Notes under the pieces: model-generated
The model's database searches: none
Told to the model about the DNA's origin: nothing
The model's input: the letters and a program-made list of their open reading frames with translations, nothing else
Shown here: positions 24,105-35,529 of the stretch, piece by piece
Layout of the letters: each line of letters starts with the position of its first letter
Position numbering within the stretch: the stretch's first letter is position 1
NCBI GenBank assembly: GCA_017557505.1
Contig: JAFYYP010000035.1
Coordinates: 1 to 55,447 of the forward strand
Direction: 5' to 3'
Length of the DNA stretch: 55,447 nt
DNA from: Bacillota bacterium
GTDB taxonomy: Bacteria > Bacillota > Clostridia > Peptostreptococcales > Anaerovoracaceae
Made by a program: the position numbers and the translations under genes

Positions 24105-26558
24105 CTAATCGGGCAGAAGCCCTTCCAGCGTTTCAAACAATACGTCCGGTTCTACCGGTTTGCTCAGGTGCGCGTTCAGCCCCGCCTGCATGCTGTGCTG
24201 AACGTCCTCATCGAAGGCGTTTGCCGTTAATGCTATGATCGGGACAGTCTTTGCGTCTGGTCTGTTCAGAGCCCTGATCCTCCGGGTCGCTTCCAGTCCG
24301 TCCATTTCCGGCATCCGCATATCCATCAGGACAGCGTCGTAATATCCCTCTTCGTGTCCCTCGAATTTTTCCACGGCGATACGCCCGTTTTCCGCCAGAT
24401 CTGCCTGCATCTCACGCATGGAGAGGATCATCATCATGATCTCGGCGTTTACTGCAACGTCTTCCGCCAGCAGTACTCTGCGGCCTTTCAGATCTACCTT
24501 TTCCCGGACGGACTTTGCATGATTCTTCTTGAAAGCCTCCCTGAACTCATCGAGCACCGCCCCGGCAAAAAGCGGCTTTGCTACAAACGTATCGACGCCT
24601 GCTTCCTTGGCTTCCTCCTCGATCTCATCCCAGTTGTAAGACGTGAGTATGATCACCGGCGTTTCGGTGCCCACAGCAGCCCGGATCTGGCGGGTCGTTT
24701 CCACACCGTCCATATCGGGCATGCGCCAATCCACCAGGATCAGGTTATAGGGTTCCCTCCTGGCATGGCGCACTTTCACCATCTGCAGGCCTTCTGCGCC
24801 GGACGATGCCTTTTCACAATTCACGCCCGCCTGTCCCAGCACGAGTTGCGCGTGTTCGCAAGCGACCGGATCGTCGTCGATCACCAATACGCACAGTTCA
24901 TGGGGCTGTATATCATTTTCTTCTTCCCCGGTGTTTTTACGGTCGGAGTCGATCAGCGTGACCGTGACTGTGAACGTTGTTCCTTTATTCTTTTCACTCT
25001 CTACGGAGATCGTTCCGTTCATCAGCTCGACGAAGCTCCTGGTGATGGCCATGCCCAGACCGGTGCTTCCGAAGCGGTTCGTCCTGGAAGAATCCTCCTG
25101 ACTGAACGCGTCGAACAGCTTGGGAAGATACTCCCGGCTCATACCGATGCCCGTATCGCTGATGATAAAGCGCAGCGTGGATTTTCCGTTGAACCGCGCA
25201 GCCGGTTCCACGTCGAACGTGACGCTGCCGCCTGACGGCGTGAACTTGACCGCGTTCCCCAGGATATTGATCAGGACCTGCCGCAGCTTCAGATCGTCGC
25301 CGATATAATAATCGCCGACCGCGCCTTTCACATGACATTCATACTGAAGACCCTTCTCCGTGCATTGATCGCTTATGATCGTATTGACCTGGCTCAGGAG
25401 TTTTGCGAACGAAAACTCCTCGTTCTTCATGGTCATACGGCCGGATTCGATGCGGCTCATATCGAGAATGCCGTTGATGATGCTGAGCAGATGCTGCGCA
25501 GACAGACCGATCTTTTCAAGATGTTCCCGCGTCGTTTCGGAAATGCCGGGGTCGTTCAGCGCGATCCGGTCCAGCCCGATGATCGCGTTCATCGGCGTGC
25601 GGATCTCATGGCTCATGTTCGACAGGAAAGCCGTCTTTGCCTTGTTGGCCTGATTGGCATCTTCCAGCGCGATGCTCAGCGATTCCCGCTGCTCGGCCAG
25701 CTTCTGCATCATTTCCTTTTGTTCCGTGATGTCGATGAAAACACCTATGTAGGTGATAGGCGAACCATCCGGACGGCGCGTGGGTTTGCCGACAGCCCGG
25801 TACCACCGGTACCCTCTGTTTTTTGTCAGCAGGCGGTACTCTACGTCGTAGGTCTTCTGTCCGGTATAGTCGGAGATCGTTTCGTTGTACTCATTCAGTA
25901 CCCGTTCCTTGTCTTCGGGATGCAGCAGGTCAGACCAGGATTCCAGCACATCCGGAAAGTCATCTATGCCCTGATACCCGATCATCCTCCGGAATTCATC
26001 GCTCCAGTTGACCCGGGTCATCGCACCCGCTTCGTCAAAATCCATGGTCCATTTTCCGGACCCGAGCATTTCGTGAATGGTGTCGAGAGACGCGGCTTCG
26101 TTCTGCAGTTCGGCGTACAGAACATCATGTTCCTTCATCTGGGTGATGTCGATCGTCACGCCCCGGTACTGAAGCGGTCTGCCTTCCGGATCCCGGGACA
26201 GCACTCCCTTGCTGCGGAACCACCGGACGCTGCCGTCCTTTTTGAAAAAACGGCAATCATATCCGGCTGTATTTATGACGTTTTCATCGTGAATACCGGC
26301 ACTGATGCCGCCAATGAAAGCGTCCCGGTCTTCCGGATGAACGCCCCGCATAAAGGATTCCAATTCATTCGGAAAATCATGCACGTCCGTATAACCCGCC
26401 AGCCTGCGCAAGCCGTCGCCCCATTGCACAGACGCAACGGTACCGTCCGGCGCAAAATTGACGACCCAGCTTCCCGCCTCTGTCAGATCGGTCAGCAGAC
26501 GGATCGTTTCTGTCTGTTCTTCTATCCGAATGTCCTTTTCGTCATTTACGCAGTTCAT
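24105..26558 (-). CDS. Hybrid sensor histidine kinase, PAS-PAS-HisKA-HATPase-REC-REC
   Basis: These 817 residues carry no membrane segment, so sensing is cytoplasmic. Two PAS/PAC repeats (about 20-140 and 155-280, each with an FxRMxGY-type helix and an ending like IDITxxKE) precede the dimerisation domain FLSNMSHEIRTPMNAIIG (phospho-acceptor His317). The ATPase domain follows (DTGIGMSREYLPKLF, GSTGLGMAI). There are two receiver domains, with phosphorylatable Asp in LILVDWRMPDMDG and AVLMDMRMPEMDG. There is no Hpt or DNA-binding output, so a partner must lie elsewhere. RBS GGGGG lies 8 nt before the ATG. It heads the operon with the small unknown, DUF2804 and phosphatase genes. Confidence 0.92.
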   Translation of the reverse strand: MNCVNDEKDIRIEEQTETIRLLTDLTEAGSWVVNFAPDGTVASVQWGDGLRRLAGYTDVHDFPNELESFMRGVHPEDRDAFIGGISAGIHDENVINTAGYDCRFFKKDGSVRWFRSKGVLSRDPEGRPLQYRGVTIDITQMKEHDVLYAELQNEAASLDTIHEMLGSGKWTMDFDEAGAMTRVNWSDEFRRMIGYQGIDDFPDVLESWSDLLHPEDKERVLNEYNETISDYTGQKTYDVEYRLLTKNRGYRWYRAVGKPTRRPDGSPITYIGVFIDITEQKEMMQKLAEQRESLSIALEDANQANKAKTAFLSNMSHEIRTPMNAIIGLDRIALNDPGISETTREHLEKIGLSAQHLLSIINGILDMSRIESGRMTMKNEEFSFAKLLSQVNTIISDQCTEKGLQYECHVKGAVGDYYIGDDLKLRQVLINILGNAVKFTPSGGSVTFDVEPAARFNGKSTLRFIISDTGIGMSREYLPKLFDAFSQEDSSRTNRFGSTGLGMAITRSFVELMNGTISVESEKNKGTTFTVTVTLIDSDRKNTGEEENDIQPHELCVLVIDDDPVACEHAQLVLGQAGVNCEKASSGAEGLQMVKVRHARREPYNLILVDWRMPDMDGVETTRQIRAAVGTETPVIILTSYNWDEIEEEAKEAGVDTFVAKPLFAGAVLDEFREAFKKNHAKSVREKVDLKGRRVLLAEDVAVNAEIMMMILSMREMQADLAENGRIAVEKFEGHEEGYYDAVLMDMRMPEMDGLEATRRIRALNRPDAKTVPIIALTANAFDEDVQHSMQAGLNAHLSKPVEPDVLFETLEGLLPD

Positions 26559-26591
26559 AAGGAGCCCCCTTTATTCTAGTCTGTTTATAGT

Positions 26592-27455
26592 TCAAATCGT
26601 TTTGTAGAGCTCATAGCAGTCGTGCCCTTTGGGAGCATCTTTCAGTTCGCCTCTGAGCAGATAGCCGTTCTTTCGGAAGAAACCGACGTTCCAGTCGCCG
26701 GCGCTTGTCGTGATTAAAGGCGCACCGTTTTTCTTTGAAAAGTCTTCCGCCGCTTTCAAAAGATACGTGCCCAGACCTTGGCGTCTCAAAGGCTCTTCCA
26801 CGAACAGCGCTTCGACAAAAGTGCTCTCACCTTTATCCGTGTCCGCAATCACGCCTGCAGCAAATTTGCCGTCTTGATCCACAAGTTTTTTATAAAACCC
26901 GACGTTTTCGTATTTAGGTTCATAGGCTTCGTCGTATGCTTCAAGTCCGTGTTCTATCACGTCCGCGTCGTCTTCATTACCAAACGAAACTTTGAACCGC
27001 GTACCGCTGTTGTTCGTGGGCACGTATTCAGGATTGTCCCGGTCAAGGTATTTGACCAGGGAATAACTGATATAGCCGTTTGCCTTTTTCAGCGTCGTAA
27101 AAACGGTGTATCCGTGCTTTTCATAGAAAGGTCTTGCCATATAGCTGGCGGTGCCGAGCGTCACGACCCGGCAGCCCTTCTCTCTCGCGTTCCGTTCGAC
27201 TTCGCGGAGGATCATGGAGCCGATCCCATGATGCCGGTAGCGTTCATCCACCCAAAGCTCTTCAAGCAGCACTCTCGACCAGTGGTATTCATAAGCTTCC
27301 GCAATACACCCGCCGATGATCTCCCCTTTCTCGTTCTCGACCTTGAGGACGAATTCTTCTTCGTCCTCGTCCACTTCGCGCGGCACGATCTCATCGATCT
27401 TCTGCCCGATGTATTCGGCTTCTTCTTTTGTCAGATCCTCGATTCTGTAGCTCAT
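26592..27455 (-). CDS. Tandem GNAT acetyltransferase
   Basis: These 287 residues contain two GNAT domains. The first (1-135) has LWVDERYRHHGIGSMILREVERNAREKG, with the acetyl-CoA loop RHHGIG. The second (150-287) has ALFVEEPLRRQGLGTYLLKAAEDFSKKNGA, with loop RRQGLG. Each ends with a typical GNAT strand (FYEKHGYTVF; FFRKNGYLLRG). The substrate is unknown. The ATG overlaps the stop of the preceding phosphatidyltransferase gene by 1 nt (TAATG). Confidence 0.85.
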   Translation of the reverse strand: MSYRIEDLTKEEAEYIGQKIDEIVPREVDEDEEEFVLKVENEKGEIIGGCIAEAYEYHWSRVLLEELWVDERYRHHGIGSMILREVERNAREKGCRVVTLGTASYMARPFYEKHGYTVFTTLKKANGYISYSLVKYLDRDNPEYVPTNNSGTRFKVSFGNEDDADVIEHGLEAYDEAYEPKYENVGFYKKLVDQDGKFAAGVIADTDKGESTFVEALFVEEPLRRQGLGTYLLKAAEDFSKKNGAPLITTSAGDWNVGFFRKNGYLLRGELKDAPKGHDCYELYKTI

Positions 27456-27946
27456 TATTTTCCCGTTCCTGTTCTGATCAGGTGGCCTTCCTGTATCGCT
27501 GCAAATGTTGCCACAACGCTGACGACAGCTCCGCTGTATTTCAGATCGATGGCCGTTAACGTCAGCGGAAGCACAAAGAGCAGCAGTCCCGTCACCTTAT
27601 TCATGGCTGTATGCAAGGCAACCAATTCCTTTCGCATGATGTATCCAGAGATCAGGTTGACAGCCTTGATCACGGCGATCACGATGATCCAGATGATAAG
27701 CCAGGCCGGTACTTGAACGACCGGGATCAGTTTTATAAGACTTACAACGACCAGAACAAAATCAGCCGCCATGTCGAACTTCGATCCGAACTCGCTGACA
27801 GTGCCTGTTTTCCGCGCAACTGCGCCATCTGCCATATCACTGATTCCGGCAACGATATACAAGGCATAGAATGCCGGTGAAAACACAGGGCAGAACAGCA
27901 AAACTATGCTGCAGATGATTCTGATGCAGGTTATTCTATTGGCCAT
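27455..27946 (-). CDS. CDP-alcohol phosphatidyltransferase
   Basis: This 163-residue membrane protein has the complete CDP-alcohol phosphotransferase motif, D37 and D40-G41, A44-R45, G54, D58, D62 (in DMADGAVARKTGTVSEFGSKFDMAAD). It has about five hydrophobic segments. It transfers a phosphatidyl group from CDP-diacylglycerol to an alcohol. Glycerol-3-phosphate (PgsA) is the common choice, but inositol or other acceptors cannot be excluded, so no gene symbol is given. It is translationally coupled with the VOC gene (1-nt gap) and the tandem GNAT. Confidence 0.85.
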   Translation of the reverse strand: MANRITCIRIICSIVLLFCPVFSPAFYALYIVAGISDMADGAVARKTGTVSEFGSKFDMAADFVLVVVSLIKLIPVVQVPAWLIIWIIVIAVIKAVNLISGYIMRKELVALHTAMNKVTGLLLFVLPLTLTAIDLKYSGAVVSVVATFAAIQEGHLIRTGTGK

Positions 27947-27947
27947 G

Positions 27948-28310
27948 TTAAACCGGTGTCCCCACTTCTATAAGATTACCGTCAGGATCATAGAAGCGTA
28001 TGACCTTCTGTCCCCAGCTGTGGGTCATCAACCGGTTAACATATTTCACATCCGGATAATACTTTTCAAGCCTTTCGATAAAACCATCAATGTCAGATTC
28101 CTCAAAATAGAGCTCGCTGGCATTGTTCTCCGGAATGATTTCTTTCCCGAGAAACTCTTTCCAGTATTTCTCCTCCTGCAGCACCAATCCTTCTGTCAGG
28201 ATCATATTTCCGTCATTGTCAAGAAGCATCTCAAGGCCGAACAGATCATGGTAGAACTGTCTTGATCTCTCGATGTCCTTCACAACGATCAGTACATTTT
28301 TCAACTTCAT
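27948..28310 (-). CDS. VOC (glyoxalase/bleomycin-resistance) family protein
   Basis: This 120-residue protein from ATG 28310 has the vicinal oxygen chelate fold: MKLKNVLIVVKDIERSRQFYHDLFGLEM at the start, then ASELYFEESDIDGFIERLEKY, and a final VIRFYDPDGNLIEVGTPV with the metal-ligand Glu. A longer ORF start lies inside the preceding GrpB remnant and is not credible. The function (isomerase, dioxygenase or resistance binding protein) cannot be told. Confidence 0.82.
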   Translation of the reverse strand: MKLKNVLIVVKDIERSRQFYHDLFGLEMLLDNDGNMILTEGLVLQEEKYWKEFLGKEIIPENNASELYFEESDIDGFIERLEKYYPDVKYVNRLMTHSWGQKVIRFYDPDGNLIEVGTPV

Positions 28311-28311
28311 C

Positions 28312-28575
28312 TCAGTATCGGTCTCCGTATCCCTTTCGTGCTTCTGCCGTCCATTTGGAGATGAAATCTGTCTTTGCATCGGTATAAGCATCCCGGTCAT
28401 GCTCATATTGTTTCCAAAGCAGGAGCTTCAATGTTTCATATTCTTTTGCCACATCAGGATGCTCATTCAGATAATCGCGGAAGTACAGTTCATCGTTGTC
28501 CCCGGCGTATCGCAGATGGATATGATATACCTTGTCCGCAAATCCCGGTTTATCATCTTGTATTTCAGATTTTCG
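28312..28575 (-). pseudogene. Truncated GrpB/UPF0157 family gene (C-terminal remnant)
   Basis: Reading from about 28551 to the TGA at 28312-28314 gives a peptide with GFADKVYHIHLRY, LYFRDYLNEHPDVAKEYE and DRDAYTDAKTDF. These are the conserved C-terminal blocks of GrpB (UPF0157) nucleotidyltransferase-like proteins. The N-terminal half of the family (about 100 residues) is missing: an in-frame stop lies at 28576-28578, and sequence similarity ends near KPGFADK. Its stop lies 1 nt before the VOC start. It is probably the relic left by an insertion or deletion upstream. Confidence 0.75.
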
Positions 28576-28612
28576 TCATCAATACTACAGTCTCGACGTC
28601 GTTTTCTGTGGG
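28565..28612 (-). pseudogene. Possible C-terminal scrap of an RlmCD/TrmA-family methyltransferase gene
   Basis: A 15-codon stretch reads PTENDVETVVLMTKI and then stop. HVETVV(L/C)(L/M) close to the C-terminus is the hallmark of 23S rRNA uracil-5-methyltransferases; the intact copy in this window ends NHVETVVLLSNK. The scrap abuts the GrpB remnant, and no start or body of the gene remains. The stretch is short, so chance similarity is possible. Confidence 0.35.
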
Positions 28613-28633
28613 CAACAAACATCTTCCCGGCGA

Positions 28634-29923
28634 TTATCGATCCAGACTATCTTTATCCAGTAAAAAGTCATAAACATTCATGATTGTCACGCCTTGCTCA
28701 TTTCTCCATAACGGCGTGCCGGATTCTACTACAATGATTTTCTTAAATGAATCCGGAACATTGACCATAGAGGCCTGTTCCTGCTCCATTTTCATCTTGT
28801 CAGGTACAGCAAGAGCGGACTGGATATAATACCGCCGGCTTCCGAGATTTGCGACAAAATCAATCTCCAGCTGCTTTCGGATTTTCTTTCCATTTTCGAT
28901 CGTGTTTATCTCTACAACACCGACGTCAACCGAAAAGCCACGGTATATCAATTCATTATAAATAGCATTTTCCATTAAATGTGTTTTCTCGAATTGGCGA
29001 AATCCCAGTAAGGAATTCCTCAGCCCCAAGTCAGAATAGTAATATTTTGCCGGAGTGCTGATATATTTTCTCCCCTTCACATCATATCGCTCGGCTTTTT
29101 GGATAAGATGCGCATCCTGCATATAGCCGATATAGTCCTTGATCGTAGGGGCCGATACACCCTTCATTCCGCTGCTTTTAAACGTATCTGAGATTTTCTG
29201 AGGATTTGTTAACGAACCGACGGAAGATGCCAGAACCTTTTGCAGATCCTTTATCCCTGAGCTGTTTGATATTCCATAACGCTCACTAATGTCTTTTATA
29301 TAAATCTCACTATGCAATGCAGAAAGGTAGTTTACTTTTTCTTCCTCAGGCAGACTCAGAATAAAAGGCATGCCCCCATACATAAGATAGTCATTCCAGG
29401 CTTCATCTTTTGTCCCGCCGTGTGCCGGATAGTATTCCGAGAAGGCAAGCGGGGCAATATGAATTTTGTCTCCTCTTCCTCTGAATTCTGTCATTACATC
29501 TGTTGACAGCAATTTGGAATTACTGCCTGTTACGTAAACATCAACATTTTTCCTGCGAAGCAGACCATTGAGCACACCATTCAGTCTTACATATGTGTCT
29601 TTGTTTTTTAATTCATCCCGGGTTATTGCAAATTGTATCTCATCCAGCAGGACATAGTAATTTTTTGATGAATCTTGTGTATGGTCCGAAATATATTCTG
29701 AGAGGTGATGCGGATCAAGAAGGGCTTCGTTTTCCACATCGTCCAGAGCGATCCGGATAATGCGGTCTTCAGAAATCCCTTGTTCCAAAAGGTAGTTATA
29801 GAATAATTCAAACAATAAAAATGATTTGCCACAGCGCCTGATACCGGTAATGACTTTTATCATGCCATTATCCATTTTGGAGATTAACCTGTTCAGATAA
29901 ATCGGTCTGCCTATAATGTTCAT
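28634..29923 (-). CDS. AAA-type ATPase with DUF4143
   Basis: These 429 residues are typical of the mobile AAA_14/DUF4143 family. The N-terminal P-loop is VITGIRRCGKSFLL (25-38), Walker B YYVLLDEIQF (89-98), then YVTGSNSKLLS. A helical region and the DUF4143 nuclease-like domain follow (LMENAIYNELIYRGFSVDVG, with LEIDFVANLGSRRYYIQS as the conserved E-x-D...Q motif). Such genes are widespread and variable between strains; their role is not settled. Codon use is visibly more AT-rich than the neighbours, suggesting recent transfer. Confidence 0.9.
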   Translation of the reverse strand: MNIIGRPIYLNRLISKMDNGMIKVITGIRRCGKSFLLFELFYNYLLEQGISEDRIIRIALDDVENEALLDPHHLSEYISDHTQDSSKNYYVLLDEIQFAITRDELKNKDTYVRLNGVLNGLLRRKNVDVYVTGSNSKLLSTDVMTEFRGRGDKIHIAPLAFSEYYPAHGGTKDEAWNDYLMYGGMPFILSLPEEEKVNYLSALHSEIYIKDISERYGISNSSGIKDLQKVLASSVGSLTNPQKISDTFKSSGMKGVSAPTIKDYIGYMQDAHLIQKAERYDVKGRKYISTPAKYYYSDLGLRNSLLGFRQFEKTHLMENAIYNELIYRGFSVDVGVVEINTIENGKKIRKQLEIDFVANLGSRRYYIQSALAVPDKMKMEQEQASMVNVPDSFKKIIVVESGTPLWRNEQGVTIMNVYDFLLDKDSLDR

Positions 29924-29947
29924 ATTACCTCTTCTTTGTTTTATTTA

Positions 29948-30008
29948 TTTTAGATTTCTGCGTTTTTCCGCACAAATCTAAAATAGCATGCGTCGGCGAA
30001 GAAGTCAA
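29948..30008 (-). promoter_or_regulatory. Promoter of the AAA/DUF4143 gene with overlapping hairpin
   Basis: Minus-strand TTGACT (30003-30008), a 17-nt spacer and TATTTT (29980-29985) form the promoter. From the -10 on, TTTTAGATTT (29974-29983) can pair with AAATCTAAAA (29948-29957); an inner TGCG/CGCA gives a 36-nt near-perfect inverted repeat that could be an operator or a 5' mRNA hairpin. Confidence 0.7.
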
Positions 30009-30082
30009 ATTGATTTTTTAGTTTTTTGCAGAAATCCGCAATTTTCTTAATTATCTTTGCCTTTTATGCATTAAATCTAAAC

Positions 30083-30107
30083 AACTCCCCGATTCATGCG
30101 GGGAGTT
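30083..30107. terminator. Intrinsic terminator after the 155-aa gene
   Basis: AACTCCCCG / CGGGGAGTT with a 7-nt loop (ATTCATG). T-rich sequence follows on both strands, better on the minus (TTGTTTAGATTT). It separates the 30156-30623 gene from the AAA ATPase. Confidence 0.75.
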
Positions 30108-30155
30108 TTATCTGACTTCTGCAACAAAACGGATTGTCAAGTTGATTTTGTGTGC

Positions 30156-30623
30156 TTAATACACAGGAATCTTATCGTCATGCTTCATTGATTCTTCCAC
30201 TAATCGCCCATAAGCACCCATCGTAAATGCGATGTCGCTACTGCGAATTGACAGTAGCTTCATCCCTGTTTCTAACTTGAGGAATGCCAATATGTCATCT
30301 GTTAGAAGAATATGGCCATCTTCAGAAATATAGATCCAGGTATAAGAACGTCCTTTGTATTTGATAAAACATCCCGGTTTTGATGTGTATTCTCTTAGTG
30401 CAGGTATCTCCATAAGAATATGCCCAAGTTTTGACGGTTCAAGCAACCCTTTCCGGGTTACACAAAAACCTCCGGTACTCTTACTTCCAGTGAAGATATA
30501 AACCCTTCCCTCTGAGATAATGTCATATTCACGAATTGCCTGCTCCGGAAAATAGAGCACACCATTGTCTCTGATTACAGACTTACCAAATATGAACTTT
30601 CCACCTTTATTCATCTGCGGCAT
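30156..30623 (-). CDS. Hypothetical protein, possibly AbrB-like
   Basis: This 155-residue protein was not recognised. Two short beta-rich stretches (SVIRDNGVLYFPEQAIREYDIISEGRVYIF; YISEDGHILLTDDILAFLKLETGMKLL) look like a repeated looped-hinge AbrB/MazE-like motif, R-x-x-G-x-hydrophobic-x-(h)-P. That would make it a DNA-binding regulator, but this is weak. It is the last gene of the ruv-queA-tgt-rlmD run, 15 nt after rlmD, and precedes the accessory ATPase region. Confidence 0.5.
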   Translation of the reverse strand: MPQMNKGGKFIFGKSVIRDNGVLYFPEQAIREYDIISEGRVYIFTGSKSTGGFCVTRKGLLEPSKLGHILMEIPALREYTSKPGCFIKYKGRSYTWIYISEDGHILLTDDILAFLKLETGMKLLSIRSSDIAFTMGAYGRLVEESMKHDDKIPVY

Positions 30624-30638
30624 ATTCTGTTATCCCTT

Positions 30639-31873
30639 TTACTCAGATTGTCTTCCCGTATCCTTGATCCTGTAGTAATCCTCAGCGTCCACGCCGAGCT
30701 CGACATAGTCCCGTGGCTTCGCATTTTTGTTGCTCAAAAGAACAACCGTCTCAACGTGGTTCGTCATCGGGAAATTGTCGTAAGGCTTGCAGTAGACGGG
30801 TTCGTATCCTTCTTCCCGCGCGGATTCCAGGTTCTGGACGAGCGTCTTCGGGTTGCAGGAGATATATACGATCTGGCTAATCCCGTAGGAACAGATCTTC
30901 TTCATCGCTTTGGGGTGGATGCCGGCCCTCGGCGGGTCTACGACGATGACGTCCGGCAGCGCAGGCATTTCGTCCAGCACTTTCAGCACGTCGCCGCAGA
31001 TGAACTCGCAGTTGGTCAACCCGTTGCGCGCGGCAGACCGTCTGGCAGCCTCCACCGCCTCTTCCACGATCTCCACGCCGATCACCCTCCCTGCTTTCGT
31101 TGCCATAGCCTGCGTGATCGTCCCCGTTCCGCAGTAAAGATCGTAGACCGTCTTGCCTTCGATGCCGTCGATCAGGGAGATGGCGTCACTGTACAGACGC
31201 TCGGCTGCAGGAACGTTCGTCTGGAAGAAGGAGAATGGTCCCACATTAAACTTCAGGTCCAATACGGTCTCCTCATAGTGGTCTGAACCGTAAAGAACCT
31301 TGATTTCTGAAGGGTTGACGGCATCGGAGAGGCTCTCGTCCACCGTGTGCAGGATACCGTAGATGCTGTGGTCCGTCCCGGTTGACAGAATGCAGTTTAC
31401 GTATTCTTCCTCGTCGAACGCCCCCGGGCTGGTCACAATATTCACGAGCAGCTGGTTCGTCCGCACGCCTCGCCGCAGGATCAGATAGCGCATCAGTCCT
31501 TCGTGCCTTCTGCGATGGTAATGCGTATATCCCCGTTCTCTGCAGAACGTCAGAGTCGCTTCCAGCAGACGGTTGAAGTCCTCCGGCACGATCTGGCAGC
31601 AGTCCGCATTGATGACGGACAGGAACTGCTTTTTCCGATGCATGCCGAGGGTCAGCGGACCGTCCTTCACCTCGTCGCCGAACGTGTAATCCATTTTATT
31701 GCGGTAGCGGTAAACGTCCGGGCAAGGCTCTATGGGCAGGCAAAGCGACGGGTCGAAGCCCGCCGAAGAAAGAAGGCCGCGTACGGCCCCCTCTTTTTCT
31801 TTCAATTGCTGCTCATACGGCACGCTCTGGTAGGTGCAGCCGCCGCATTTTTCTGCGATCGGGCAGATATCCA

Positions 31874-31874
<1 letters not shown>
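30639..31874 (-). CDS. rlmD: 23S rRNA (uracil-5-)-methyltransferase, RlmD/RlmCD type
   Basis: This 411-residue SAM enzyme lacks the N-terminal TRAM domain and starts directly with the Fe-S cysteines (C4, C10, C13: MDICPIAEKCGGC). The methylase core has VYDLYCGTGTIT, ADVIVVDPPRAGIHPK-like (PDVIVVDPPRAG) and the nucleophile region YISCNPKTL, ending NHVETVVLL. It makes m5U in 23S rRNA; whether one or two sites are modified is not visible. It overlaps the tgt stop by 1 nt (TAATG). Confidence 0.88.
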
Positions 31875-34031
<2,157 letters not shown>

Positions 34032-34035
<4 letters not shown>

Positions 34036-35510
34036 TGAAAGTCAGCCAGGTAGCCGATCTCGGTGCCCTGGTAATAGTATTTCAGGATCTGTTCGCAGTT
34101 GAAGCCCAGCTGCGCCATGTTGCGGGCGCTCGTCTGCGGCATGCCGACGCCGTGACCCCACCCGCTGCCTGCGATGTAGACGACGCTGCTCCGTACGGGG
34201 TCGTCCGTCCAGCCCGCGCTCACCTTGCCCTGCGGCATGGAGGTCATGGTGCCGTTCGTGATGCGGATGTCGGAAGCCGAAGACTTCACGACGTCCCCGT
34301 CCGCGCCGATGACGTATACGGTCGACAGATCGTCGCCGGTGGAATTCGCGCCGAGCACGCTTACGGAGGCGTCCGTCACGACCGCCTGGCCGTCCTTCGA
34401 CCAGACGAACTGCGAATCGTTCATCGCGAACATGAACGATTTCAGGCCCAGAACGGACAGAATGGAACTCTTCGTGTACTTCGCGGTGCCTTTCGTGCCG
34501 ACGAACGTCACCTCGGCAACAGCGCCGGTCGAATGCCGGCGGGTCACCTGCACGGACGTGACGTCGCCGATGTTCTTGCCGCGCGAAACCAGTTCGTCCG
34601 TCAGTTCCTGCATCGTATAGTGCACGGCCCATTTATAGTCCGAGTAGTATTCGTCCACGCGGCCGCGGCAGTAGCCCAGCGCAGCGGACCAGACGTCCTC
34701 GCTGTTGAGCGTGGCGCCGCCGCTGTAGGCATAATAATACGTCTCTACGATCTTTCCGTCGTACAGCAGGACCTGGCCTTCGGTCTGTTTACACGCTTCA
34801 TCCGTGGTGTCGTGTTCGGAGACATAGCCCCGGTACACCTGGCAGTCCTGCGTCGTACACAGATCGATGCCGTAATTCTTATGCTTGTTGATGCTCTTGT
34901 AGCCGTAGCTCCTGGCTGCGATGGCCTGGGCCTTGAGCGCCTCGAGCGGATAGCTGTAGCCCATCTCGTTCGCCACGACGCCGCGCACGTAGTGCTCGAG
35001 TTCGACGACGTTGATGACGTTCAGTTTGCCGCCCGTGACCGTCGCAGTCGCACCGTCGCGGTATTTGCTGCCGTTGATCGTGATCAGCCGGTCCTCGGGG
35101 TCTTCCGCGGCGCTCATCGCCACGTAGCCGCCTCCGCCCAGGCTGCTCAGGATCGTATTGCCGTTCTCGTCTGTCATCACGGCCTGACCGCCGGATGCGG
35201 TAATGGTCAGCGTCTTGCTGTCCGTAGTGTACTCGGTCTCTTTCCAGCCCTTGTTGTTACCCTTGACGATGATGAAGCCGTCCGGGCTCTTCAGCGTGAT
35301 CTTATCGACCGCGCCGGAACCGTACGCCAGGCCGATCCAGAGGTAAGTCCGTTCGTCCGACCGGGGCTTGGCTGTCTGTTCGACCTGCTCCTGTGAAGCA
35401 GGCTCCTCTGCTTCCGGTTCGGCGTCGTCGCTGCCTTCCGCATAGACGATGCCTGCAAACAGAAGCGCAAAGACTGCCGCTACGATCAGAACTTTCGTAA
35501 ATCTGCTCAT
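34032..35510 (-). CDS. SpoIID/LytB domain protein
   Basis: This 492-residue exported protein has a signal peptide ([18 protein letters not shown]), an acidic, low-complexity linker (30-50) and a SpoIID core: [35 protein letters not shown], then [32 protein letters not shown] and [17 protein letters not shown]. SpoIID is a lytic transglycosylase of the sporulation engulfment machinery; LytB relatives enhance autolysins. The SpoIID gene proper usually sits elsewhere, and in Clostridia a copy between ruvB and queA is common. Its position inside the queuosine/ruv operon suggests constitutive expression. Confidence 0.9.
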
Positions 35511-35529
35511 AATTCCTTCCCCTTGTCCC

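Noticed and set aside
28310-28406. N-terminal extension of the VOC protein
   Set aside because: It overlaps the GrpB remnant in another frame and lacks family-like sequence; VOC proteins start at MKLKN.
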